From Pseudomonas sp. FP2309 (lineage in GTDB: Bacteria; Pseudomonadota; Gammaproteobacteria; Pseudomonadales; Pseudomonadaceae): 64,000 bases of DNA. Below, in pieces: positions 47,248 to 56,209 of the stretch. The notes under the pieces were generated by a model, which saw nothing but the letters and a program-made list of their open reading frames with translations, did not search any database and was not told where the DNA came from. Each line of letters opens with the position of its first letter. The first letter of the stretch is position 1. The stretch covers positions 1,922,001 through 1,986,000 of the forward strand of contig NZ_CP117439.1 in the NCBI RefSeq assembly GCF_030687575.1, given 5' to 3'. The translations under genes and the position numbers were made by a program.

Positions 47248-49215
47248 ATGATTTCGGGCGTGCAACGACGTTTTGCCAACCTCGGTATGGCAAAAAAACT
47301 GGGCTTGGGCTTCACCTTGGTGCTGCTGTTGACGGCCTTGGTCGCGGCGATCGGCGTGTGGTCCCTGCAAACCGTTGGTCAGCGCTTCGAAGGCCTCAAG
47401 GCCATGTCCGCTCTCAGCAGCGGCTTGATGAAGGTGCGCCTGATCGAGCAGGACTATGCGTTGCATGCCGACCCCAAGGCGGTCGATGCGCTGCATGAAA
47501 GCGTCGACGCCCTGGCGGCCCAGGCAGCCAGTCTCAAGGTCCAGTCTGCTGCGAATGGCCCGGTGATGGCCGAGGTCGAACAGGCCCTGGCTGCGTACCG
47601 CAAGGCGTTCGATGAGTTTGTGGAGTTGAGCCAGACCAAGGACCTGGCGCTGGAAATGGCCAGTTGGTCGGTGTCCAGCGTGGCCAATAACCTCGACGTG
47701 TTGCAGGCTGGGCTGGCGGATGATGGCATCTATGGCCTCAAGGAGAGCCAGGGCAAGGAAGGCGCTGAGTTTATCGAGCAAGCGGGGCAGGTCAGCCAGG
47801 TCTCACGCTTGATGTTGCAGGCCATGAACGAGGCCCATGTGCGTCTGGACCAGAGCCGCAGGGCAGATGCGCAAGAGGCCGAGCAAGGCAAGATCGAGCA
47901 GGCCGACCAGGCGCTGGCGCAGGTCGAGCAGTTGAAGACGGCGGTGAAGGATCCTGGCTACCAGACGGTGCTCAACGAAGTCTCGGGGCATATCGCCGCC
48001 TTCGGCGAGAAACTGGGGGAATACACCGGCCTGTTGGCGCAAGAGAAAGTGGTCTACAAGCAATTGCATGACCGGGCGGAGCAGGTGGTCAGTCGGGTCA
48101 GTCAGGCCTATGAGGCTGAAGACCTGTCGATGCAGGCGCAACTGAAAAAAAGTGCGATGTTGATCATCGGGTCGTCGGCCTTGGCACTCCTGGTTGGGCT
48201 GATGGCGGCCTGGGTGATTACACGTCTGATCGTTGCGCCGCTACGCAGCGTGATCGCGGTCGCGCAGCACATTGCCGCCGGTGACCTGAGCGGACGCATG
48301 GAGGTCAGTCGCACTGATGAAATCGGCCAGTTGATGCACGCGATGCAGCAGATGGGCAACGGCTTGAGCCAGATGGTCAGCGGGCTGCAAGCCGGTATCG
48401 AGCAACTGGCCAGCTCGGCGCATTCGCTGTCCAGCGTCACCGAACAGACCAATGTCGAGGTCAGCAGCCAAAAGGAAGAAACCGAGCAGGTGGCCACGGC
48501 GATGAACCAGATGACCGCCACCGTGCACGACGTGGCGCGCAACGCCGAACAAGCCGCGCAGGCCGCGCAGACGGCGGACGACAAGGTCGACAGCGGCCAG
48601 CAGGTGGTGCGCCAGAGCTTGCAGCGCATTGAGTTGCTGGCCAATTCCAGCAGCAGTGCCAGTGCGAGCATCGAGAGCCTCAGCGCCGAGATCCAGAACA
48701 TCGGCACCGTGTTGGGCGTGATCAAAAGCGTGGCCGAACAGACCAACCTATTGGCGCTGAACGCCGCCATCGAAGCCGCCCGTGCCGGTGAGCAGGGCCG
48801 TGGTTTTGCTGTGGTCGCCGATGAAGTGCGGGCACTGGCCAAGCGTACTCAACAATCGACCGAAGAAATCGAACGGCTGGTCAGCACTTTGCGCAGCGCG
48901 GCGCAGTCGTCGGTGCAGCAGATCCAACAAAGTGGCGAGTTGGTGAAGCTGGCGGTCAGTGATGCGCTGGAAACCGAAAGTGCGTTGGGCAGCATCGCCG
49001 CGGCAGTGTCGTTGATCCAGCAGATGAATCAGCAGATCGCCGCCGCTGCCGAGGAGCAAAGCTCGGTGGCTGAGGAAATCAACCGCAGCGTCACCAGTAT
49101 CCGTGCCAGCGCCGATCAGTCGGCGTTGAGCATGCAGGGCAATGCCGCGTCGAGCATCCAGTTGGCGCAGTTGGGAGCAGAGCTCAAGGGCATGGTGGGG
49201 CACTTCCGCCTGTGA
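47248..49215 (+). CDS. Methyl-accepting chemotaxis protein
   Basis: The 655-residue receptor has a first membrane helix (about 17-38), a large all-helical periplasmic domain of about 250 residues, a second helix (about 280-303), a HAMP domain, and a full signalling domain with the hairpin tip [21 protein letters not shown] plus [18 protein letters not shown]. The size and helical content fit the HBM (double four-helix) sensor class such as McpS, which binds TCA intermediates, but that assignment is by shape only. There is no C-terminal CheR/CheB pentapeptide. I use ATG 47248 with AAGAGGGG 9 bases upstream; an upstream TTG is less likely. Confidence 0.92.
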   Translation: MISGVQRRFANLGMAKKLGLGFTLVLLLTALVAAIGVWSLQTVGQRFEGLKAMSALSSGLMKVRLIEQDYALHADPKAVDALHESVDALAAQAASLKVQSAANGPVMAEVEQALAAYRKAFDEFVELSQTKDLALEMASWSVSSVANNLDVLQAGLADDGIYGLKESQGKEGAEFIEQAGQVSQVSRLMLQAMNEAHVRLDQSRRADAQEAEQGKIEQADQALAQVEQLKTAVKDPGYQTVLNEVSGHIAAFGEKLGEYTGLLAQEKVVYKQLHDRAEQVVSRVSQAYEAEDLSMQAQLKKSAMLIIGSSALALLVGLMAAWVITRLIVAPLRSVIAVAQHIAAGDLSGRMEVSRTDEIGQLMHAMQQMGNGLSQMVSGLQAGIEQLASSAHSLSSVTEQTNVEVSSQKEETEQVATAMNQMTATVHDVARNAEQAAQAAQTADDKVDSGQQVVRQSLQRIELLANSSSSASASIESLSAEIQNIGTVLGVIKSVAEQTNLLALNAAIEAARAGEQGRGFAVVADEVRALAKRTQQSTEEIERLVSTLRSAAQSSVQQIQQSGELVKLAVSDALETESALGSIAAAVSLIQQMNQQIAAAAEEQSSVAEEINRSVTSIRASADQSALSMQGNAASSIQLAQLGAELKGMVGHFRL

Positions 49216-49251
49216 CGGCCGCGAAGGCGCGGCGATCACAGGGGAGGGCGG

Positions 49252-50064
49252 TCAGGCGTGGTTGGCGAGGAACGTCAGCAAGGCTTCGTTGACGAAGTCC
49301 GGGTTTTCCTGGCTTGAGATGTGCCCCGCGTCCGGGATCAGCGTCAGTGCGCAGCCAATCAAGTTGGCCATCTCCTGCGACTCGGCCGGTGGGCGGGGTT
49401 TATCCTGCTCGCCGCACATCACCAATGTGGTATCGGTGTCCAGGCGCGGCAGTTGCTCCCGTACATCCTCGCGACTGAAGATCAATCGGCCCAATGGCAC
49501 GATGCTGTCGAGCAGGCGGTCTCGGGGAAAGCCCTGCAAGGACCGGCGAAAATCCTGATACAGCGCCGATTCGCGGTCTATGCCGGGGCGGAAGAAGATC
49601 GGCGCGATCACGTCCAGCAATGCCTCGGGGATGGCGCCGGCGTCTTCGATAGTCTTGAACAGTGAGAAATAGTAGTGGCGCGTCTCGTCGGGCTCGGCCC
49701 CGAGGTAGGTGTCCATCAGCACCAGGCTGTTGACCCGCTCAGGCGCCAGCAGCGCCAGGCGTGCGCCCCACATGCCGCCGACCGAGAGCCCCACCAGATT
49801 GATTTGCGCGATGTCCAGTTGGTCCAGCAGGGCCAGTGCCTGGCGTGCAAGGTCGTCGAGGGAGCGGGTTTGCGAGGGCAACGGGCCTGATTCGCCATGG
49901 CCCCACAACTCGGGCACGATCACACGGTACTGTTGCGCCAGGGCTTCAATCTGAGGCGCCCACATATCGCGGCTCCACAGGTAGCTGGAGCCTAGGAGGA
50001 CGGCCGGGCCGGTGCCCTGGTCGACGTAATGCAGCGGTTGTCCATCAATCATGACGACAGGCAT
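49252..50064 (-). CDS. Alpha/beta hydrolase
   Basis: The 270-residue protein follows the PcaD/3-oxoadipate-lactonase-like pattern: LHYVDQGTGPAVLLGSSYLW, VIVPELWGHGESG, nucleophile Ser94 in VGLSVGGMWG and a C-terminal histidine in IPDAGHISSQENP. The oxyanion loop is atypical (LLGSSYLW where most have LHG). GAGGCTTGCC supplies the ribosome site. It is a single gene convergent with the chemoreceptor gene. The substrate is not indicated by context. Confidence 0.87.
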   Translation of the reverse strand: MPVVMIDGQPLHYVDQGTGPAVLLGSSYLWSRDMWAPQIEALAQQYRVIVPELWGHGESGPLPSQTRSLDDLARQALALLDQLDIAQINLVGLSVGGMWGARLALLAPERVNSLVLMDTYLGAEPDETRHYYFSLFKTIEDAGAIPEALLDVIAPIFFRPGIDRESALYQDFRRSLQGFPRDRLLDSIVPLGRLIFSREDVREQLPRLDTDTTLVMCGEQDKPRPPAESQEMANLIGCALTLIPDAGHISSQENPDFVNEALLTFLANHA

Positions 50065-50143
50065 GGCAAGCCTCTAACTTCACGGAGTGAGGGCACTTTT
50101 TTACGCGAGTCGCGGGCGGGGGGATAGGTGCAAAGTGATGGCA

Positions 50144-50166
50144 TCTGGCGAACAGCGTTCGCCAGA
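50144..50166 (-). terminator. Hairpin at the end of the 50180-50950 gene
   Basis: TCTGGCGAAC and GTTCGCCAGA form a perfect 10-bp stem with a 3-base loop, 14 bases past the stop on the minus strand. No T-run follows, so it is only terminator-like. Confidence 0.45.
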
Positions 50167-50179
50167 GGAGGGGTGCTGA

Positions 50180-50950
50180 TCAGTCGTAGATGACTTTCTT
50201 TTTCCACTCGGCGTCGGCGTCAGCGGCCTTCATGCCCTCGGTCAGTTCGCTGACCTCTTCGACTGCCTGTTTGCTGTTGGCCAGAACCGTGGAGTTGGCG
50301 CGGGCCAGTTGGCCTTCGAGCAACTGCAGTTGTGCACTGTACAGCACCGGCTCGGTTTGTTTGCGCAGGTACTGTACGCCACGTTCAAAAGCGAGGCGCG
50401 CCTGGCCCGGCTGGCCTTCTTGCAGGGCATGCTGGCCGAGGTTGTTGAAGAACTCGATGTGCAGCAGGACCAGGATATGGCGAATTTCCTTGATCCAATG
50501 CTTGGCTTCGTTGGAGGGCAGGAAGCCGTCCTGGGCAGCGCGGGTGACCTGGCCGTGCAAGGCTTCGAGCAGGAAGCGCACGTCCTTGGCCTTGGCTTCG
50601 GTCTGAATCGGCGCCGGCGGGTTGTTCACCGGAATGGATTCGCCCTGAGCCACCAGCGTATTGAGCTCAGTGATCCGTGCCTTGAGCGGCGCGCTGTTTT
50701 TGTTGAGGTTCAATAAGCGCTGGTTGACGTTGAGCTCCAGGCGGGTCAGCAACAATTTGAGTGCCGGCGTCATCAACTGGCCTGGAAAGGTCTCGGTGAT
50801 TTCACCGCAACGACGCATCCGATCATGGAGTTCGATCTGAGTGCGCTGCTTTTCCAGCTTGTTATTTTCCACCACGTGGTTCATGTAGCCAATGGCGATC
50901 AGTATTGCAATCCCGGCTATTACCAGCAGGGTGATCATGAGTGGTGTCAC
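50180..50950 (-). CDS. Conserved hypothetical membrane-anchored coiled-coil protein
   Basis: This 256-residue protein is not recognised. It has a single N-terminal membrane helix (about residues 5-22) and then a long, charged, largely helical region likely to be cytoplasmic. A TPR-like helix pair is possible around LGQHALQEGQPGQARLAFERGVQYLRKQTEPVLYSAQ (residues about 168-205). It starts at GTG 50950, where AGAGG lies about 8 bases upstream; ATG 50938 would be too far. The C-terminus WKKKVIYD is basic. It stands alone, upstream in opposite orientation to the tRNA cluster, so context gives no function. Confidence 0.7.
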   Translation of the reverse strand: MTPLMITLLVIAGIAILIAIGYMNHVVENNKLEKQRTQIELHDRMRRCGEITETFPGQLMTPALKLLLTRLELNVNQRLLNLNKNSAPLKARITELNTLVAQGESIPVNNPPAPIQTEAKAKDVRFLLEALHGQVTRAAQDGFLPSNEAKHWIKEIRHILVLLHIEFFNNLGQHALQEGQPGQARLAFERGVQYLRKQTEPVLYSAQLQLLEGQLARANSTVLANSKQAVEEVSELTEGMKAADADAEWKKKVIYD

Positions 50951-51308
50951 CGGTGTGACCTCTTTGTAGGGTTTACAGTGGAGTGTAGTGACTGGACCGG
51001 CGATCGGATAGGACCGATCGACCAGTTGCCCAGGTAGTTTCTTCTATATTAGTAGGCGATCCCTGCGTAGATGCACATTGCCATCATTTGCCGGGGCGAA
51101 CTATAGCGTCTTGTCGGGCGCCAGAATATAGGCGCCAGGGCCTGGGCGTGCAGAATGCCCAGGCAGGCCAGTAAACCCGGGGGAAGTCATTGATTTTAAT
51201 AAATTTATCCTTGGGGGTTGACGATGTCCCAATCCATCCATAGAATGCGCGCCACTTAAAGCGTAAAGCACACAGCGAAACGCCTTGAGTAGTGAATGTT
51301 GTACGTGT
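50951..51308. other. Intergenic region before the tRNA cluster (358 bp)
   Basis: No gene is supported. The first part holds the promoter of the divergent gene at 50950 and nothing else I recognise. The last 120 bases hold an AT-rich stretch (51190-51208) and the tRNA promoter at 51218-51246, followed by a leader of about 55 bases to the first tRNA. Confidence 0.6.
51218..51246 (+). promoter_or_regulatory. Strong sigma70 promoter of the tRNA cluster
   Basis: TTGACG (51218-51223) and TAGAAT (51241-51246) are separated by exactly 17 bases. An AT-rich UP-element-like sequence (GATTTTAATAAATTTATCC) lies just upstream, and a GC-rich discriminator (GCGCGCC) lies just downstream, as at growth-rate-controlled stable RNA promoters. 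Confidence 0.88.
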
Positions 51309-51384
51309 GTCCCCTTCGTCTAGTGGCCTAGGACACCGCCCTTTCACGGCGGTAACAGGGGTTCGAGTCCCCTAGGGGACGCCA
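51309..51384 (+). tRNA. tRNA-Glu (anticodon TTC), copy 1
   Basis: The 76-nt cloverleaf has acceptor stem GTCCCCT/AGGGGAC, D-loop TAGTGG, anticodon stem-loop CCGCC-CTTTCAC-GGCGG with anticodon TTC, the T-loop GGTTCGAGTCC and an encoded CCA end. Confidence 0.97.
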
Positions 51385-51387
51385 TAT

Positions 51388-51463
<76 letters not shown>

Positions 51464-51535
51464 AGTTTAAGCAGTGTGGCTCTCGGGCGGCATTGAGTGA
51501 AACCAGGACCACGTCTTCGGATGCGGCCTCTGGGC

Positions 51536-51562
51536 ACTGAAATACACACCATGTATTTCAGT
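51536..51562 (+). other. Spacer hairpin in the first tRNA repeat unit
   Basis: ACTGAAATAC and GTATTTCAGT form a perfect 10-bp stem with a 7-base loop, just before the next tRNA-Glu. The same stem recurs in the second spacer at 51795-51821. It may be a processing or partial termination element. Confidence 0.5.
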
Positions 51563-51567
51563 AGCGT

Positions 51568-51643
51568 GTCCCCTTCGTCTAGTGGCCTAGGACACCGCCC
51601 TTTCACGGCGGTAACAGGGGTTCGAGTCCCCTAGGGGACGCCA
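51568..51643 (+). tRNA. tRNA-Glu (anticodon TTC), copy 2
   Basis: Identical in sequence to the copy at 51309 and offset from it by exactly 259 bases. Confidence 0.97.
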
Positions 51644-51646
51644 TTT

Positions 51647-51722
<76 letters not shown>

Positions 51723-51826
51723 TTTTTAAGCAGTGCTGCCTTCGGGCGGCATTGAGTGAAACCAGGACCATGTCTTCGGATGCGGTCTCTGGGCACTGAA
51801 ATACGCACCATGTATTTCAGTAGCGT

Positions 51827-51902
51827 GTCCCCTTCGTCTAGTGGCCTAGGACACCGCCCTTTCACGGCGGTAACAGGGGTTCGAGTCCCCTAGGGGACGC
51901 CA
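51827..51902 (+). tRNA. tRNA-Glu (anticodon TTC), copy 3
   Basis: Identical in sequence to copies 1 and 2, again 259 bases after copy 2. Confidence 0.97.
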
Positions 51903-51905
51903 TTT

Positions 51906-51981
<76 letters not shown>

Positions 51982-51988
51982 TATTCAA

Positions 51989-52020
51989 GAAAAAGCCACT
52001 CAATAGAGTGGCTTTTTTTT
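51989..52020 (+). terminator. Rho-independent terminator of the tRNA cluster
   Basis: AAAAGCCACTC, loop AATA and GAGTGGCTTTT form a perfect stem running into eight Ts. The A-rich left arm also gives Ts on the minus strand, so it may stop readthrough from the convergent peptidase gene. Confidence 0.93.
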
Positions 52021-52073
52021 GCCTGCGATTTGAGCGGCACAGGCTCTTGGTGGTTTTGCTGTGCTGGCGCAGC

Positions 52074-53813
52074 TCAGAGCTTAGGCAATTGCCCGATACG
52101 GCCCATCATTTCTGTGACGATCTGCAGGTCCAGCAAGAACTGGTCGACCGTCTTGAACTCATTGTCGGTATGCCCGGTGTATTTCACTTCCGGGCGCGCC
52201 AGGCCGAACTGCACGCCGTTCGGCAGCTCATGCACCGAGGTCGCGCCGGCGGAGGTGCCGAACGTGTGCTTCATGCCCAGGTTTTCACTGGCCACGGCGA
52301 GCAAAGCCTTGACCCACTCGCCTTCGGGGTTGCGGAACATCGGTTCGGCAATGGAGTAGGTGAAATCCACGTTGACCTTGGTTCGCGTGTCCCAGGCGCT
52401 CAGCTTCTCGGCGATTTCAGCCTTGAGCGTTTCTGGAGACTTGCCCTTCGGCACCCGCAGGTTCACCGCCAGCTTGAACGCGTTGTCATCCAGGCCGACA
52501 AAAGTCAGCGAGGTGGTAAGCGGGCCCATGAAGTCATCGGAGAAGCCCACGCCCAATTTTCCGCCCAGGTAATCCAGGCCCCAGTTGTCGGACGCATACC
52601 GCGCGGCGTCGGTGATGTGGTTTTGCTTAAGGGCGATCGTACCGTCGACGCTATGGATCAGCTCCAGCATGCGCGCCACCGGGTTGATGCCGGATTCGGG
52701 CTCGGAAGAGTGGGCAGATACACCGGTAACGGTCAGCTTGACGTGCTTGCCGTCGACTTTGGCATTGACCTCAAAATCATCCCCATTGCGCTTAGCGTAT
52801 TCCGTACCGGCTTTCTGCAAGCTGGCCGCTAGTTCGGCAGGCTTATCGCTGATAAACGTCGCGACCGAGGCCGATGGAATCTGGTTGGTGGCCATGCCGC
52901 CGGTCATCGCGATGATTTCTGCACCTGTGCCTTCGCCCTTGCGGCGCGGGAAGGTGGCCATGACCGTGCCGTAGCCTTTCTCGGCAATCACCACCGGATA
53001 GCCGCCATCCAGCGCCAGGTTGTACTGCGGGGTCGGGTTGTGCTCGAAGTAGTAGGGGATCGCGTCGCCGGAGGTTTCCTCGGTGGTGTCCACCAGCAAC
53101 TTGAAATTGCGCGCCAGTGGCAGCTTCTCCTCCTTGATCACCTTCATCGCATACATCGCCACGACGATGCCGTTTTTGTCGTCCTCGGTACCACGACCGT
53201 ACATGCGGTCGCCGATCAGCGTGACCTTGAACGGGTCGAGCCTGGTGCCGTCCTTGAGCACCCAATTTTCCGGCGTCACCGGCACAACGTCCGCGTGGGC
53301 GTGTATGCCAACCACGTCCTCGCCGCTGCCTTCCAGAGAGATCTCATACACGCGGTTGTCGACGTTACGGAAGTTCAGGTTAAAGGCTTTCGCCAGGGCC
53401 TGGATTTTGTCGGCAATCTTGAGAAACTCCGGGTTCTTGTACTGCGGTACACCGTCCACATTGAACGTCGGAATTTCCACCAGCTCGCGTAGGGTTTGCA
53501 AGGCGGCCTTGCCGTATTTCACGCGGGTGTAAATGCCCAGCAGCCGGTGGATCTCGTTTTGCTGCTCGGCACTCAAGGTTTTGTTGTCGAGAAAGGCGTT
53601 TAGCGCCGCGCCGACGTCAGCGGTTTTGCCCAAGCCGCCTTTCGTTAGAGTGCCGAGAAAACTGCGGAAATTGGTGACGGAAGTCTCGTTGAACTGCTTG
53701 AGAATCGCCGCGCTTTGTTGCGGGGTGATGTTGGCGAAAGCAGGCGCGCTCAGTGCCGAAAAGCTGGCGGCGAACAGGCTGGCAGCCGCCCATTGCTTGA
53801 GTGGAAAGTGCAT
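52074..53813 (-). CDS. Exported M20-family dipeptidase
   Basis: The 579-residue metallopeptidase has a signal peptide (QWAAASLFAASFSALSAPAFA, cleavage near residue 27) and an N-terminal region before the M20 catalytic core. Zinc ligands and catalytic residues are visible: HAHAD (His173, Asp175), GRGTEDDKNG (Asp211) and TTEETSGD (Glu245/Glu246). A dimerisation domain lies between about 320 and 450, and a final histidine in YTGHTDNEF completes the site. It resembles PepV-like Xaa-dipeptidases, but a periplasmic location is unusual. I prefer ATG 53813, since the ATG at 53825 has AAGGA touching it. Confidence 0.88.
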   Translation of the reverse strand: MHFPLKQWAAASLFAASFSALSAPAFANITPQQSAAILKQFNETSVTNFRSFLGTLTKGGLGKTADVGAALNAFLDNKTLSAEQQNEIHRLLGIYTRVKYGKAALQTLRELVEIPTFNVDGVPQYKNPEFLKIADKIQALAKAFNLNFRNVDNRVYEISLEGSGEDVVGIHAHADVVPVTPENWVLKDGTRLDPFKVTLIGDRMYGRGTEDDKNGIVVAMYAMKVIKEEKLPLARNFKLLVDTTEETSGDAIPYYFEHNPTPQYNLALDGGYPVVIAEKGYGTVMATFPRRKGEGTGAEIIAMTGGMATNQIPSASVATFISDKPAELAASLQKAGTEYAKRNGDDFEVNAKVDGKHVKLTVTGVSAHSSEPESGINPVARMLELIHSVDGTIALKQNHITDAARYASDNWGLDYLGGKLGVGFSDDFMGPLTTSLTFVGLDDNAFKLAVNLRVPKGKSPETLKAEIAEKLSAWDTRTKVNVDFTYSIAEPMFRNPEGEWVKALLAVASENLGMKHTFGTSAGATSVHELPNGVQFGLARPEVKYTGHTDNEFKTVDQFLLDLQIVTEMMGRIGQLPKL

Positions 53814-53972
53814 GGTTGAAAGCATTCCTTTGCAACGTGGGGTGGGAGGTTTCTGATCAATCTGTCAGAAATATTTCCACACACTACCACTACTGAGGTG
53901 GCCATGGTCAAGGCTGGCCAGGGTAGGGGCGTTGACGTTATTCGCCGTGAAGCCGGGGCGAGCGGAGAGTGT

Positions 53973-54599
53973 TCAGTCGAGGGTATAGCGCACCGACAGC
54001 GCCCCTTTTTTCTCCGACAACGCCAGGATCGTCACCTTGCCCAACTCGCCCAGGGTTTGCACATGAGTTCCGCCGCAGGCGTAGCTGGGCAGTTCACCGA
54101 AGCCCACTTCGCGGGTGCCATCTTCCAGGGCCATATGGCGCGAATAGTCCGCAGCGATCCATTGGTTGATCTGTCGTTGCAGCACCTCTGCGTCCATGGT
54201 CTGTGCGGTCTCGCCACGAATGAACGTGATCTTGCCTTCGCCCGGCCAGTGGTGCGCCTTGATTGGCATCCAGCCCAGGGTTTCACCGGCATTGCCGATC
54301 AAATGCCCGGCCGAATGCAGGCGGGTATGCAGGGTGCGGCGGTCTGCATCGACCCACGCGCTGATGGGGCCTGGGGCTATGGCACGGTCCAGATAATGCA
54401 CCACGCGATCGGCCTCTTGGGTCACGCGCACGACGTTGCTTTCGCCGAGTCGGCCAGTGTCGAAGGGCTGCCCGCCGCCCTGGGGGTGGAAGATCGTCGA
54501 TTGCAGGATCACCGCGAACTGCCCTTCGTGAGGGGTGCAACTGATCACTTCCAGCTCAGCAGTCAGGTGGTCGTGGGTAAAAAACAGGCGTTCGGTCAT
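53973..54599 (-). CDS. Alanyl-tRNA editing protein (AlaX-like)
   Basis: The 208-residue stand-alone protein resembles the editing and C-terminal region of alanyl-tRNA synthetase and would hydrolyse Ser- or Gly-tRNA(Ala). The zinc-binding set is complete: HSAGH (His95, His99) and CGGTH (Cys175, His179). GGGQPFDTG near residue 41 is the typical first-strand motif. It lacks the synthetase catalytic domain. It is divergent from a LysR gene with a 90-base gap, so the two may share a control region. Confidence 0.93.
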   Translation of the reverse strand: MTERLFFTHDHLTAELEVISCTPHEGQFAVILQSTIFHPQGGGQPFDTGRLGESNVVRVTQEADRVVHYLDRAIAPGPISAWVDADRRTLHTRLHSAGHLIGNAGETLGWMPIKAHHWPGEGKITFIRGETAQTMDAEVLQRQINQWIAADYSRHMALEDGTREVGFGELPSYACGGTHVQTLGELGKVTILALSEKKGALSVRYTLD

Positions 54600-54688
54600 G
54601 GTCTACATCCGCATCAGGGTTCTGCGGGCAGTATAAATAGTGCGCATATGGGTGATAATCCGCCCAATTATCAATGGACCTGTGCTTC

Positions 54689-55621
54689 ATGAGCATTAAT
54701 CTTCCTTTGCCGCTGCTGGGCGAAATGGCGATTTTCGTCAAAGTGGTGGAGACCGGCAGCTTTTCTGAAGCGGCGCGGCAATTGAGCGTTTCGCCGTCGG
54801 CGGTGAGCCGCAGCATTTCACGCCTGGAAAAGGCCCTGGCCACCCGTCTGCTGCAACGCACCACGCGCAAATTGCGCCTGAGCGAGGGCGGTGAAGAGGT
54901 GTTCAAGCGCTGTCAGGAGATGGTCAATGCGGCGCATTCGGTGATGGAAATCAGCGGCCAGTTCACCCACGAAGCCGAGGGCCTGGTGCGGGTCAGTGTG
55001 CCCAAGGCGGTGGGGCGGTTTGTGGTGCATCCGCACATGCCGGCGTTTCTGCGGCGTTACCCCAAGGTGGACGTGCAGTTGATCCTTGAGGACCGGCACG
55101 TGGACCTGATCGATGACAATGTCGACTTGAGCATCCGCATCACCGACAGCCCCCCGCCGGGCCTGGTGGGGCGCCAGTTATTGCCGATCGAACATTTGCT
55201 CTGTGCGACGCCGCAGTATTTGGCTGAACATGGCACGCCTGGACATCCCCATGACTTGCTGAAGCACAGTTGCATTTACCTGGGTGAAACCCCGGCGGAC
55301 TCACGCTGGAAGTTCCGCCAGGGCGGTAAGACCGTGACCGTCGGCGTGCGTGGGCGTTATGCAGCGAACCATACTGGCGTTCGGCTGGAAGCGGTGTTGC
55401 AGGATGTCGGGATTGGCAGTCTGCCGTACTTTACGGCGCGCCATGCCTTGGAGGCGGGGCACTTGGTGCAGGTGTTGCCGGAGTGGGAGTTTATTGCGTC
55501 CTACCATGGTCAGGCTTGGCTGCTGCATTCGCCTACGCGCTACCTGCCGCCGAAGTTGCGGGTGTTCATCGATTACCTGGTGGCGTGCATGGCGAAGGAG
55601 CCGACATTGCATCGCAGGTAG
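54689..55621 (+). CDS. LysR-family transcriptional regulator
   Basis: The 310-residue regulator has an N-terminal winged helix (MAIFVKVVETGSFSEAARQL then SVSPSAVSRSISRLEKALATRLLQRTTRKL, about residues 10-60) and a periplasmic-binding-like effector domain. The residue pattern (GSFSEAAR, RTTR) places it in the common LTTR branch near the DmlR/AaeR-like group. ATG 54689 is used; the upstream ATG at 54674 has no better site. It is divergent from the AlaX-like gene, a plausible but unproven target. A run of GC-rich sequence follows, with no clear terminator. Confidence 0.9.
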   Translation: MSINLPLPLLGEMAIFVKVVETGSFSEAARQLSVSPSAVSRSISRLEKALATRLLQRTTRKLRLSEGGEEVFKRCQEMVNAAHSVMEISGQFTHEAEGLVRVSVPKAVGRFVVHPHMPAFLRRYPKVDVQLILEDRHVDLIDDNVDLSIRITDSPPPGLVGRQLLPIEHLLCATPQYLAEHGTPGHPHDLLKHSCIYLGETPADSRWKFRQGGKTVTVGVRGRYAANHTGVRLEAVLQDVGIGSLPYFTARHALEAGHLVQVLPEWEFIASYHGQAWLLHSPTRYLPPKLRVFIDYLVACMAKEPTLHRR

Positions 55622-55726
55622 GCGAGGGAGCCCGCTTGGCTGCGATGTGGGCGACAAGGTCCGTCAGTTGGGCCGAGGCAATACCATCGCAGGCAAGTCG
55701 GCGCCCGGAGAAGGGCGCTTCCCACG

Positions 55727-56134
55727 TCAGTGTTTGCTTTGATCCTGGGGCATGGCCAGCAGCTGCTTCTCCTGGTTCCAGTCGAACGGTTCGTCGTTCA
55801 GCTCGGCTTCATGGCGACGTTCTTCCAGGGCCTGGTACAGGTCCAGTTCTTCGTCGGGCATGAAGTGCAGGCAATCGCCGCCAAAGAACCACAGCAGGTC
55901 GCGCGGCACCAGATGGGCAATTTGCGGGTAACGCAGGATGACCTGGCTCATCAGGTCCTGGCCCAGGTACTGGCTTTCGATCGGGTCGATCGGCAACAGG
56001 GCGCGCAGTTCGTCAAAGCGCTCCAGGAACAGGGTGTGGCTCTCCTCGGGCACTTGTTCGGCTTCGCCGACGGCAACCAGGATGCTGCGCAAGTGGTCGA
56101 GCAAGACGAGATGATCGGCAACGACGTTGGACAC
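55727..56134 (-). CDS. PA2817-family protein (conserved hypothetical)
   Basis: The 135-residue cytoplasmic protein is acidic and helical, with blocks RFDELRALLPIDPIESQYLGQDLMSQVI, YPQIAHLVPRDLLWFFGGDCLHFMPDEE and DLYQALEERRHEAEL. I recognise it as the family named for P. aeruginosa PA2817, found beside fadE (PA2815) in that species. Its function is unknown. It is downstream of the fadE terminator on the same strand, so it likely has its own promoter. Cysteine and tryptophan content is low and no domain motif stands out. Confidence 0.85.
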   Translation of the reverse strand: MSNVVADHLVLLDHLRSILVAVGEAEQVPEESHTLFLERFDELRALLPIDPIESQYLGQDLMSQVILRYPQIAHLVPRDLLWFFGGDCLHFMPDEELDLYQALEERRHEAELNDEPFDWNQEKQLLAMPQDQSKH

Positions 56135-56154
56135 GAGATAAGTCCTCTAAAGCA

Positions 56155-56190
56155 AAAACGGGCGCGAGAGTATATAGCCCTCGTGCCCGT
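56155..56190 (-). terminator. Terminator of the fadE gene
   Basis: On the minus strand ACGGGCACGAG and CTCGCGCCCGT form an 11-base stem (one mismatch) with an 11-base loop, followed by TTTTTGC, about 20 bases past the fadE stop. The loop contains TATATACT, which could serve as a -10 for the next gene at 56134. Confidence 0.75.
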
Positions 56191-56209
56191 ATTTATATGA
56201 CCGCTGGAC

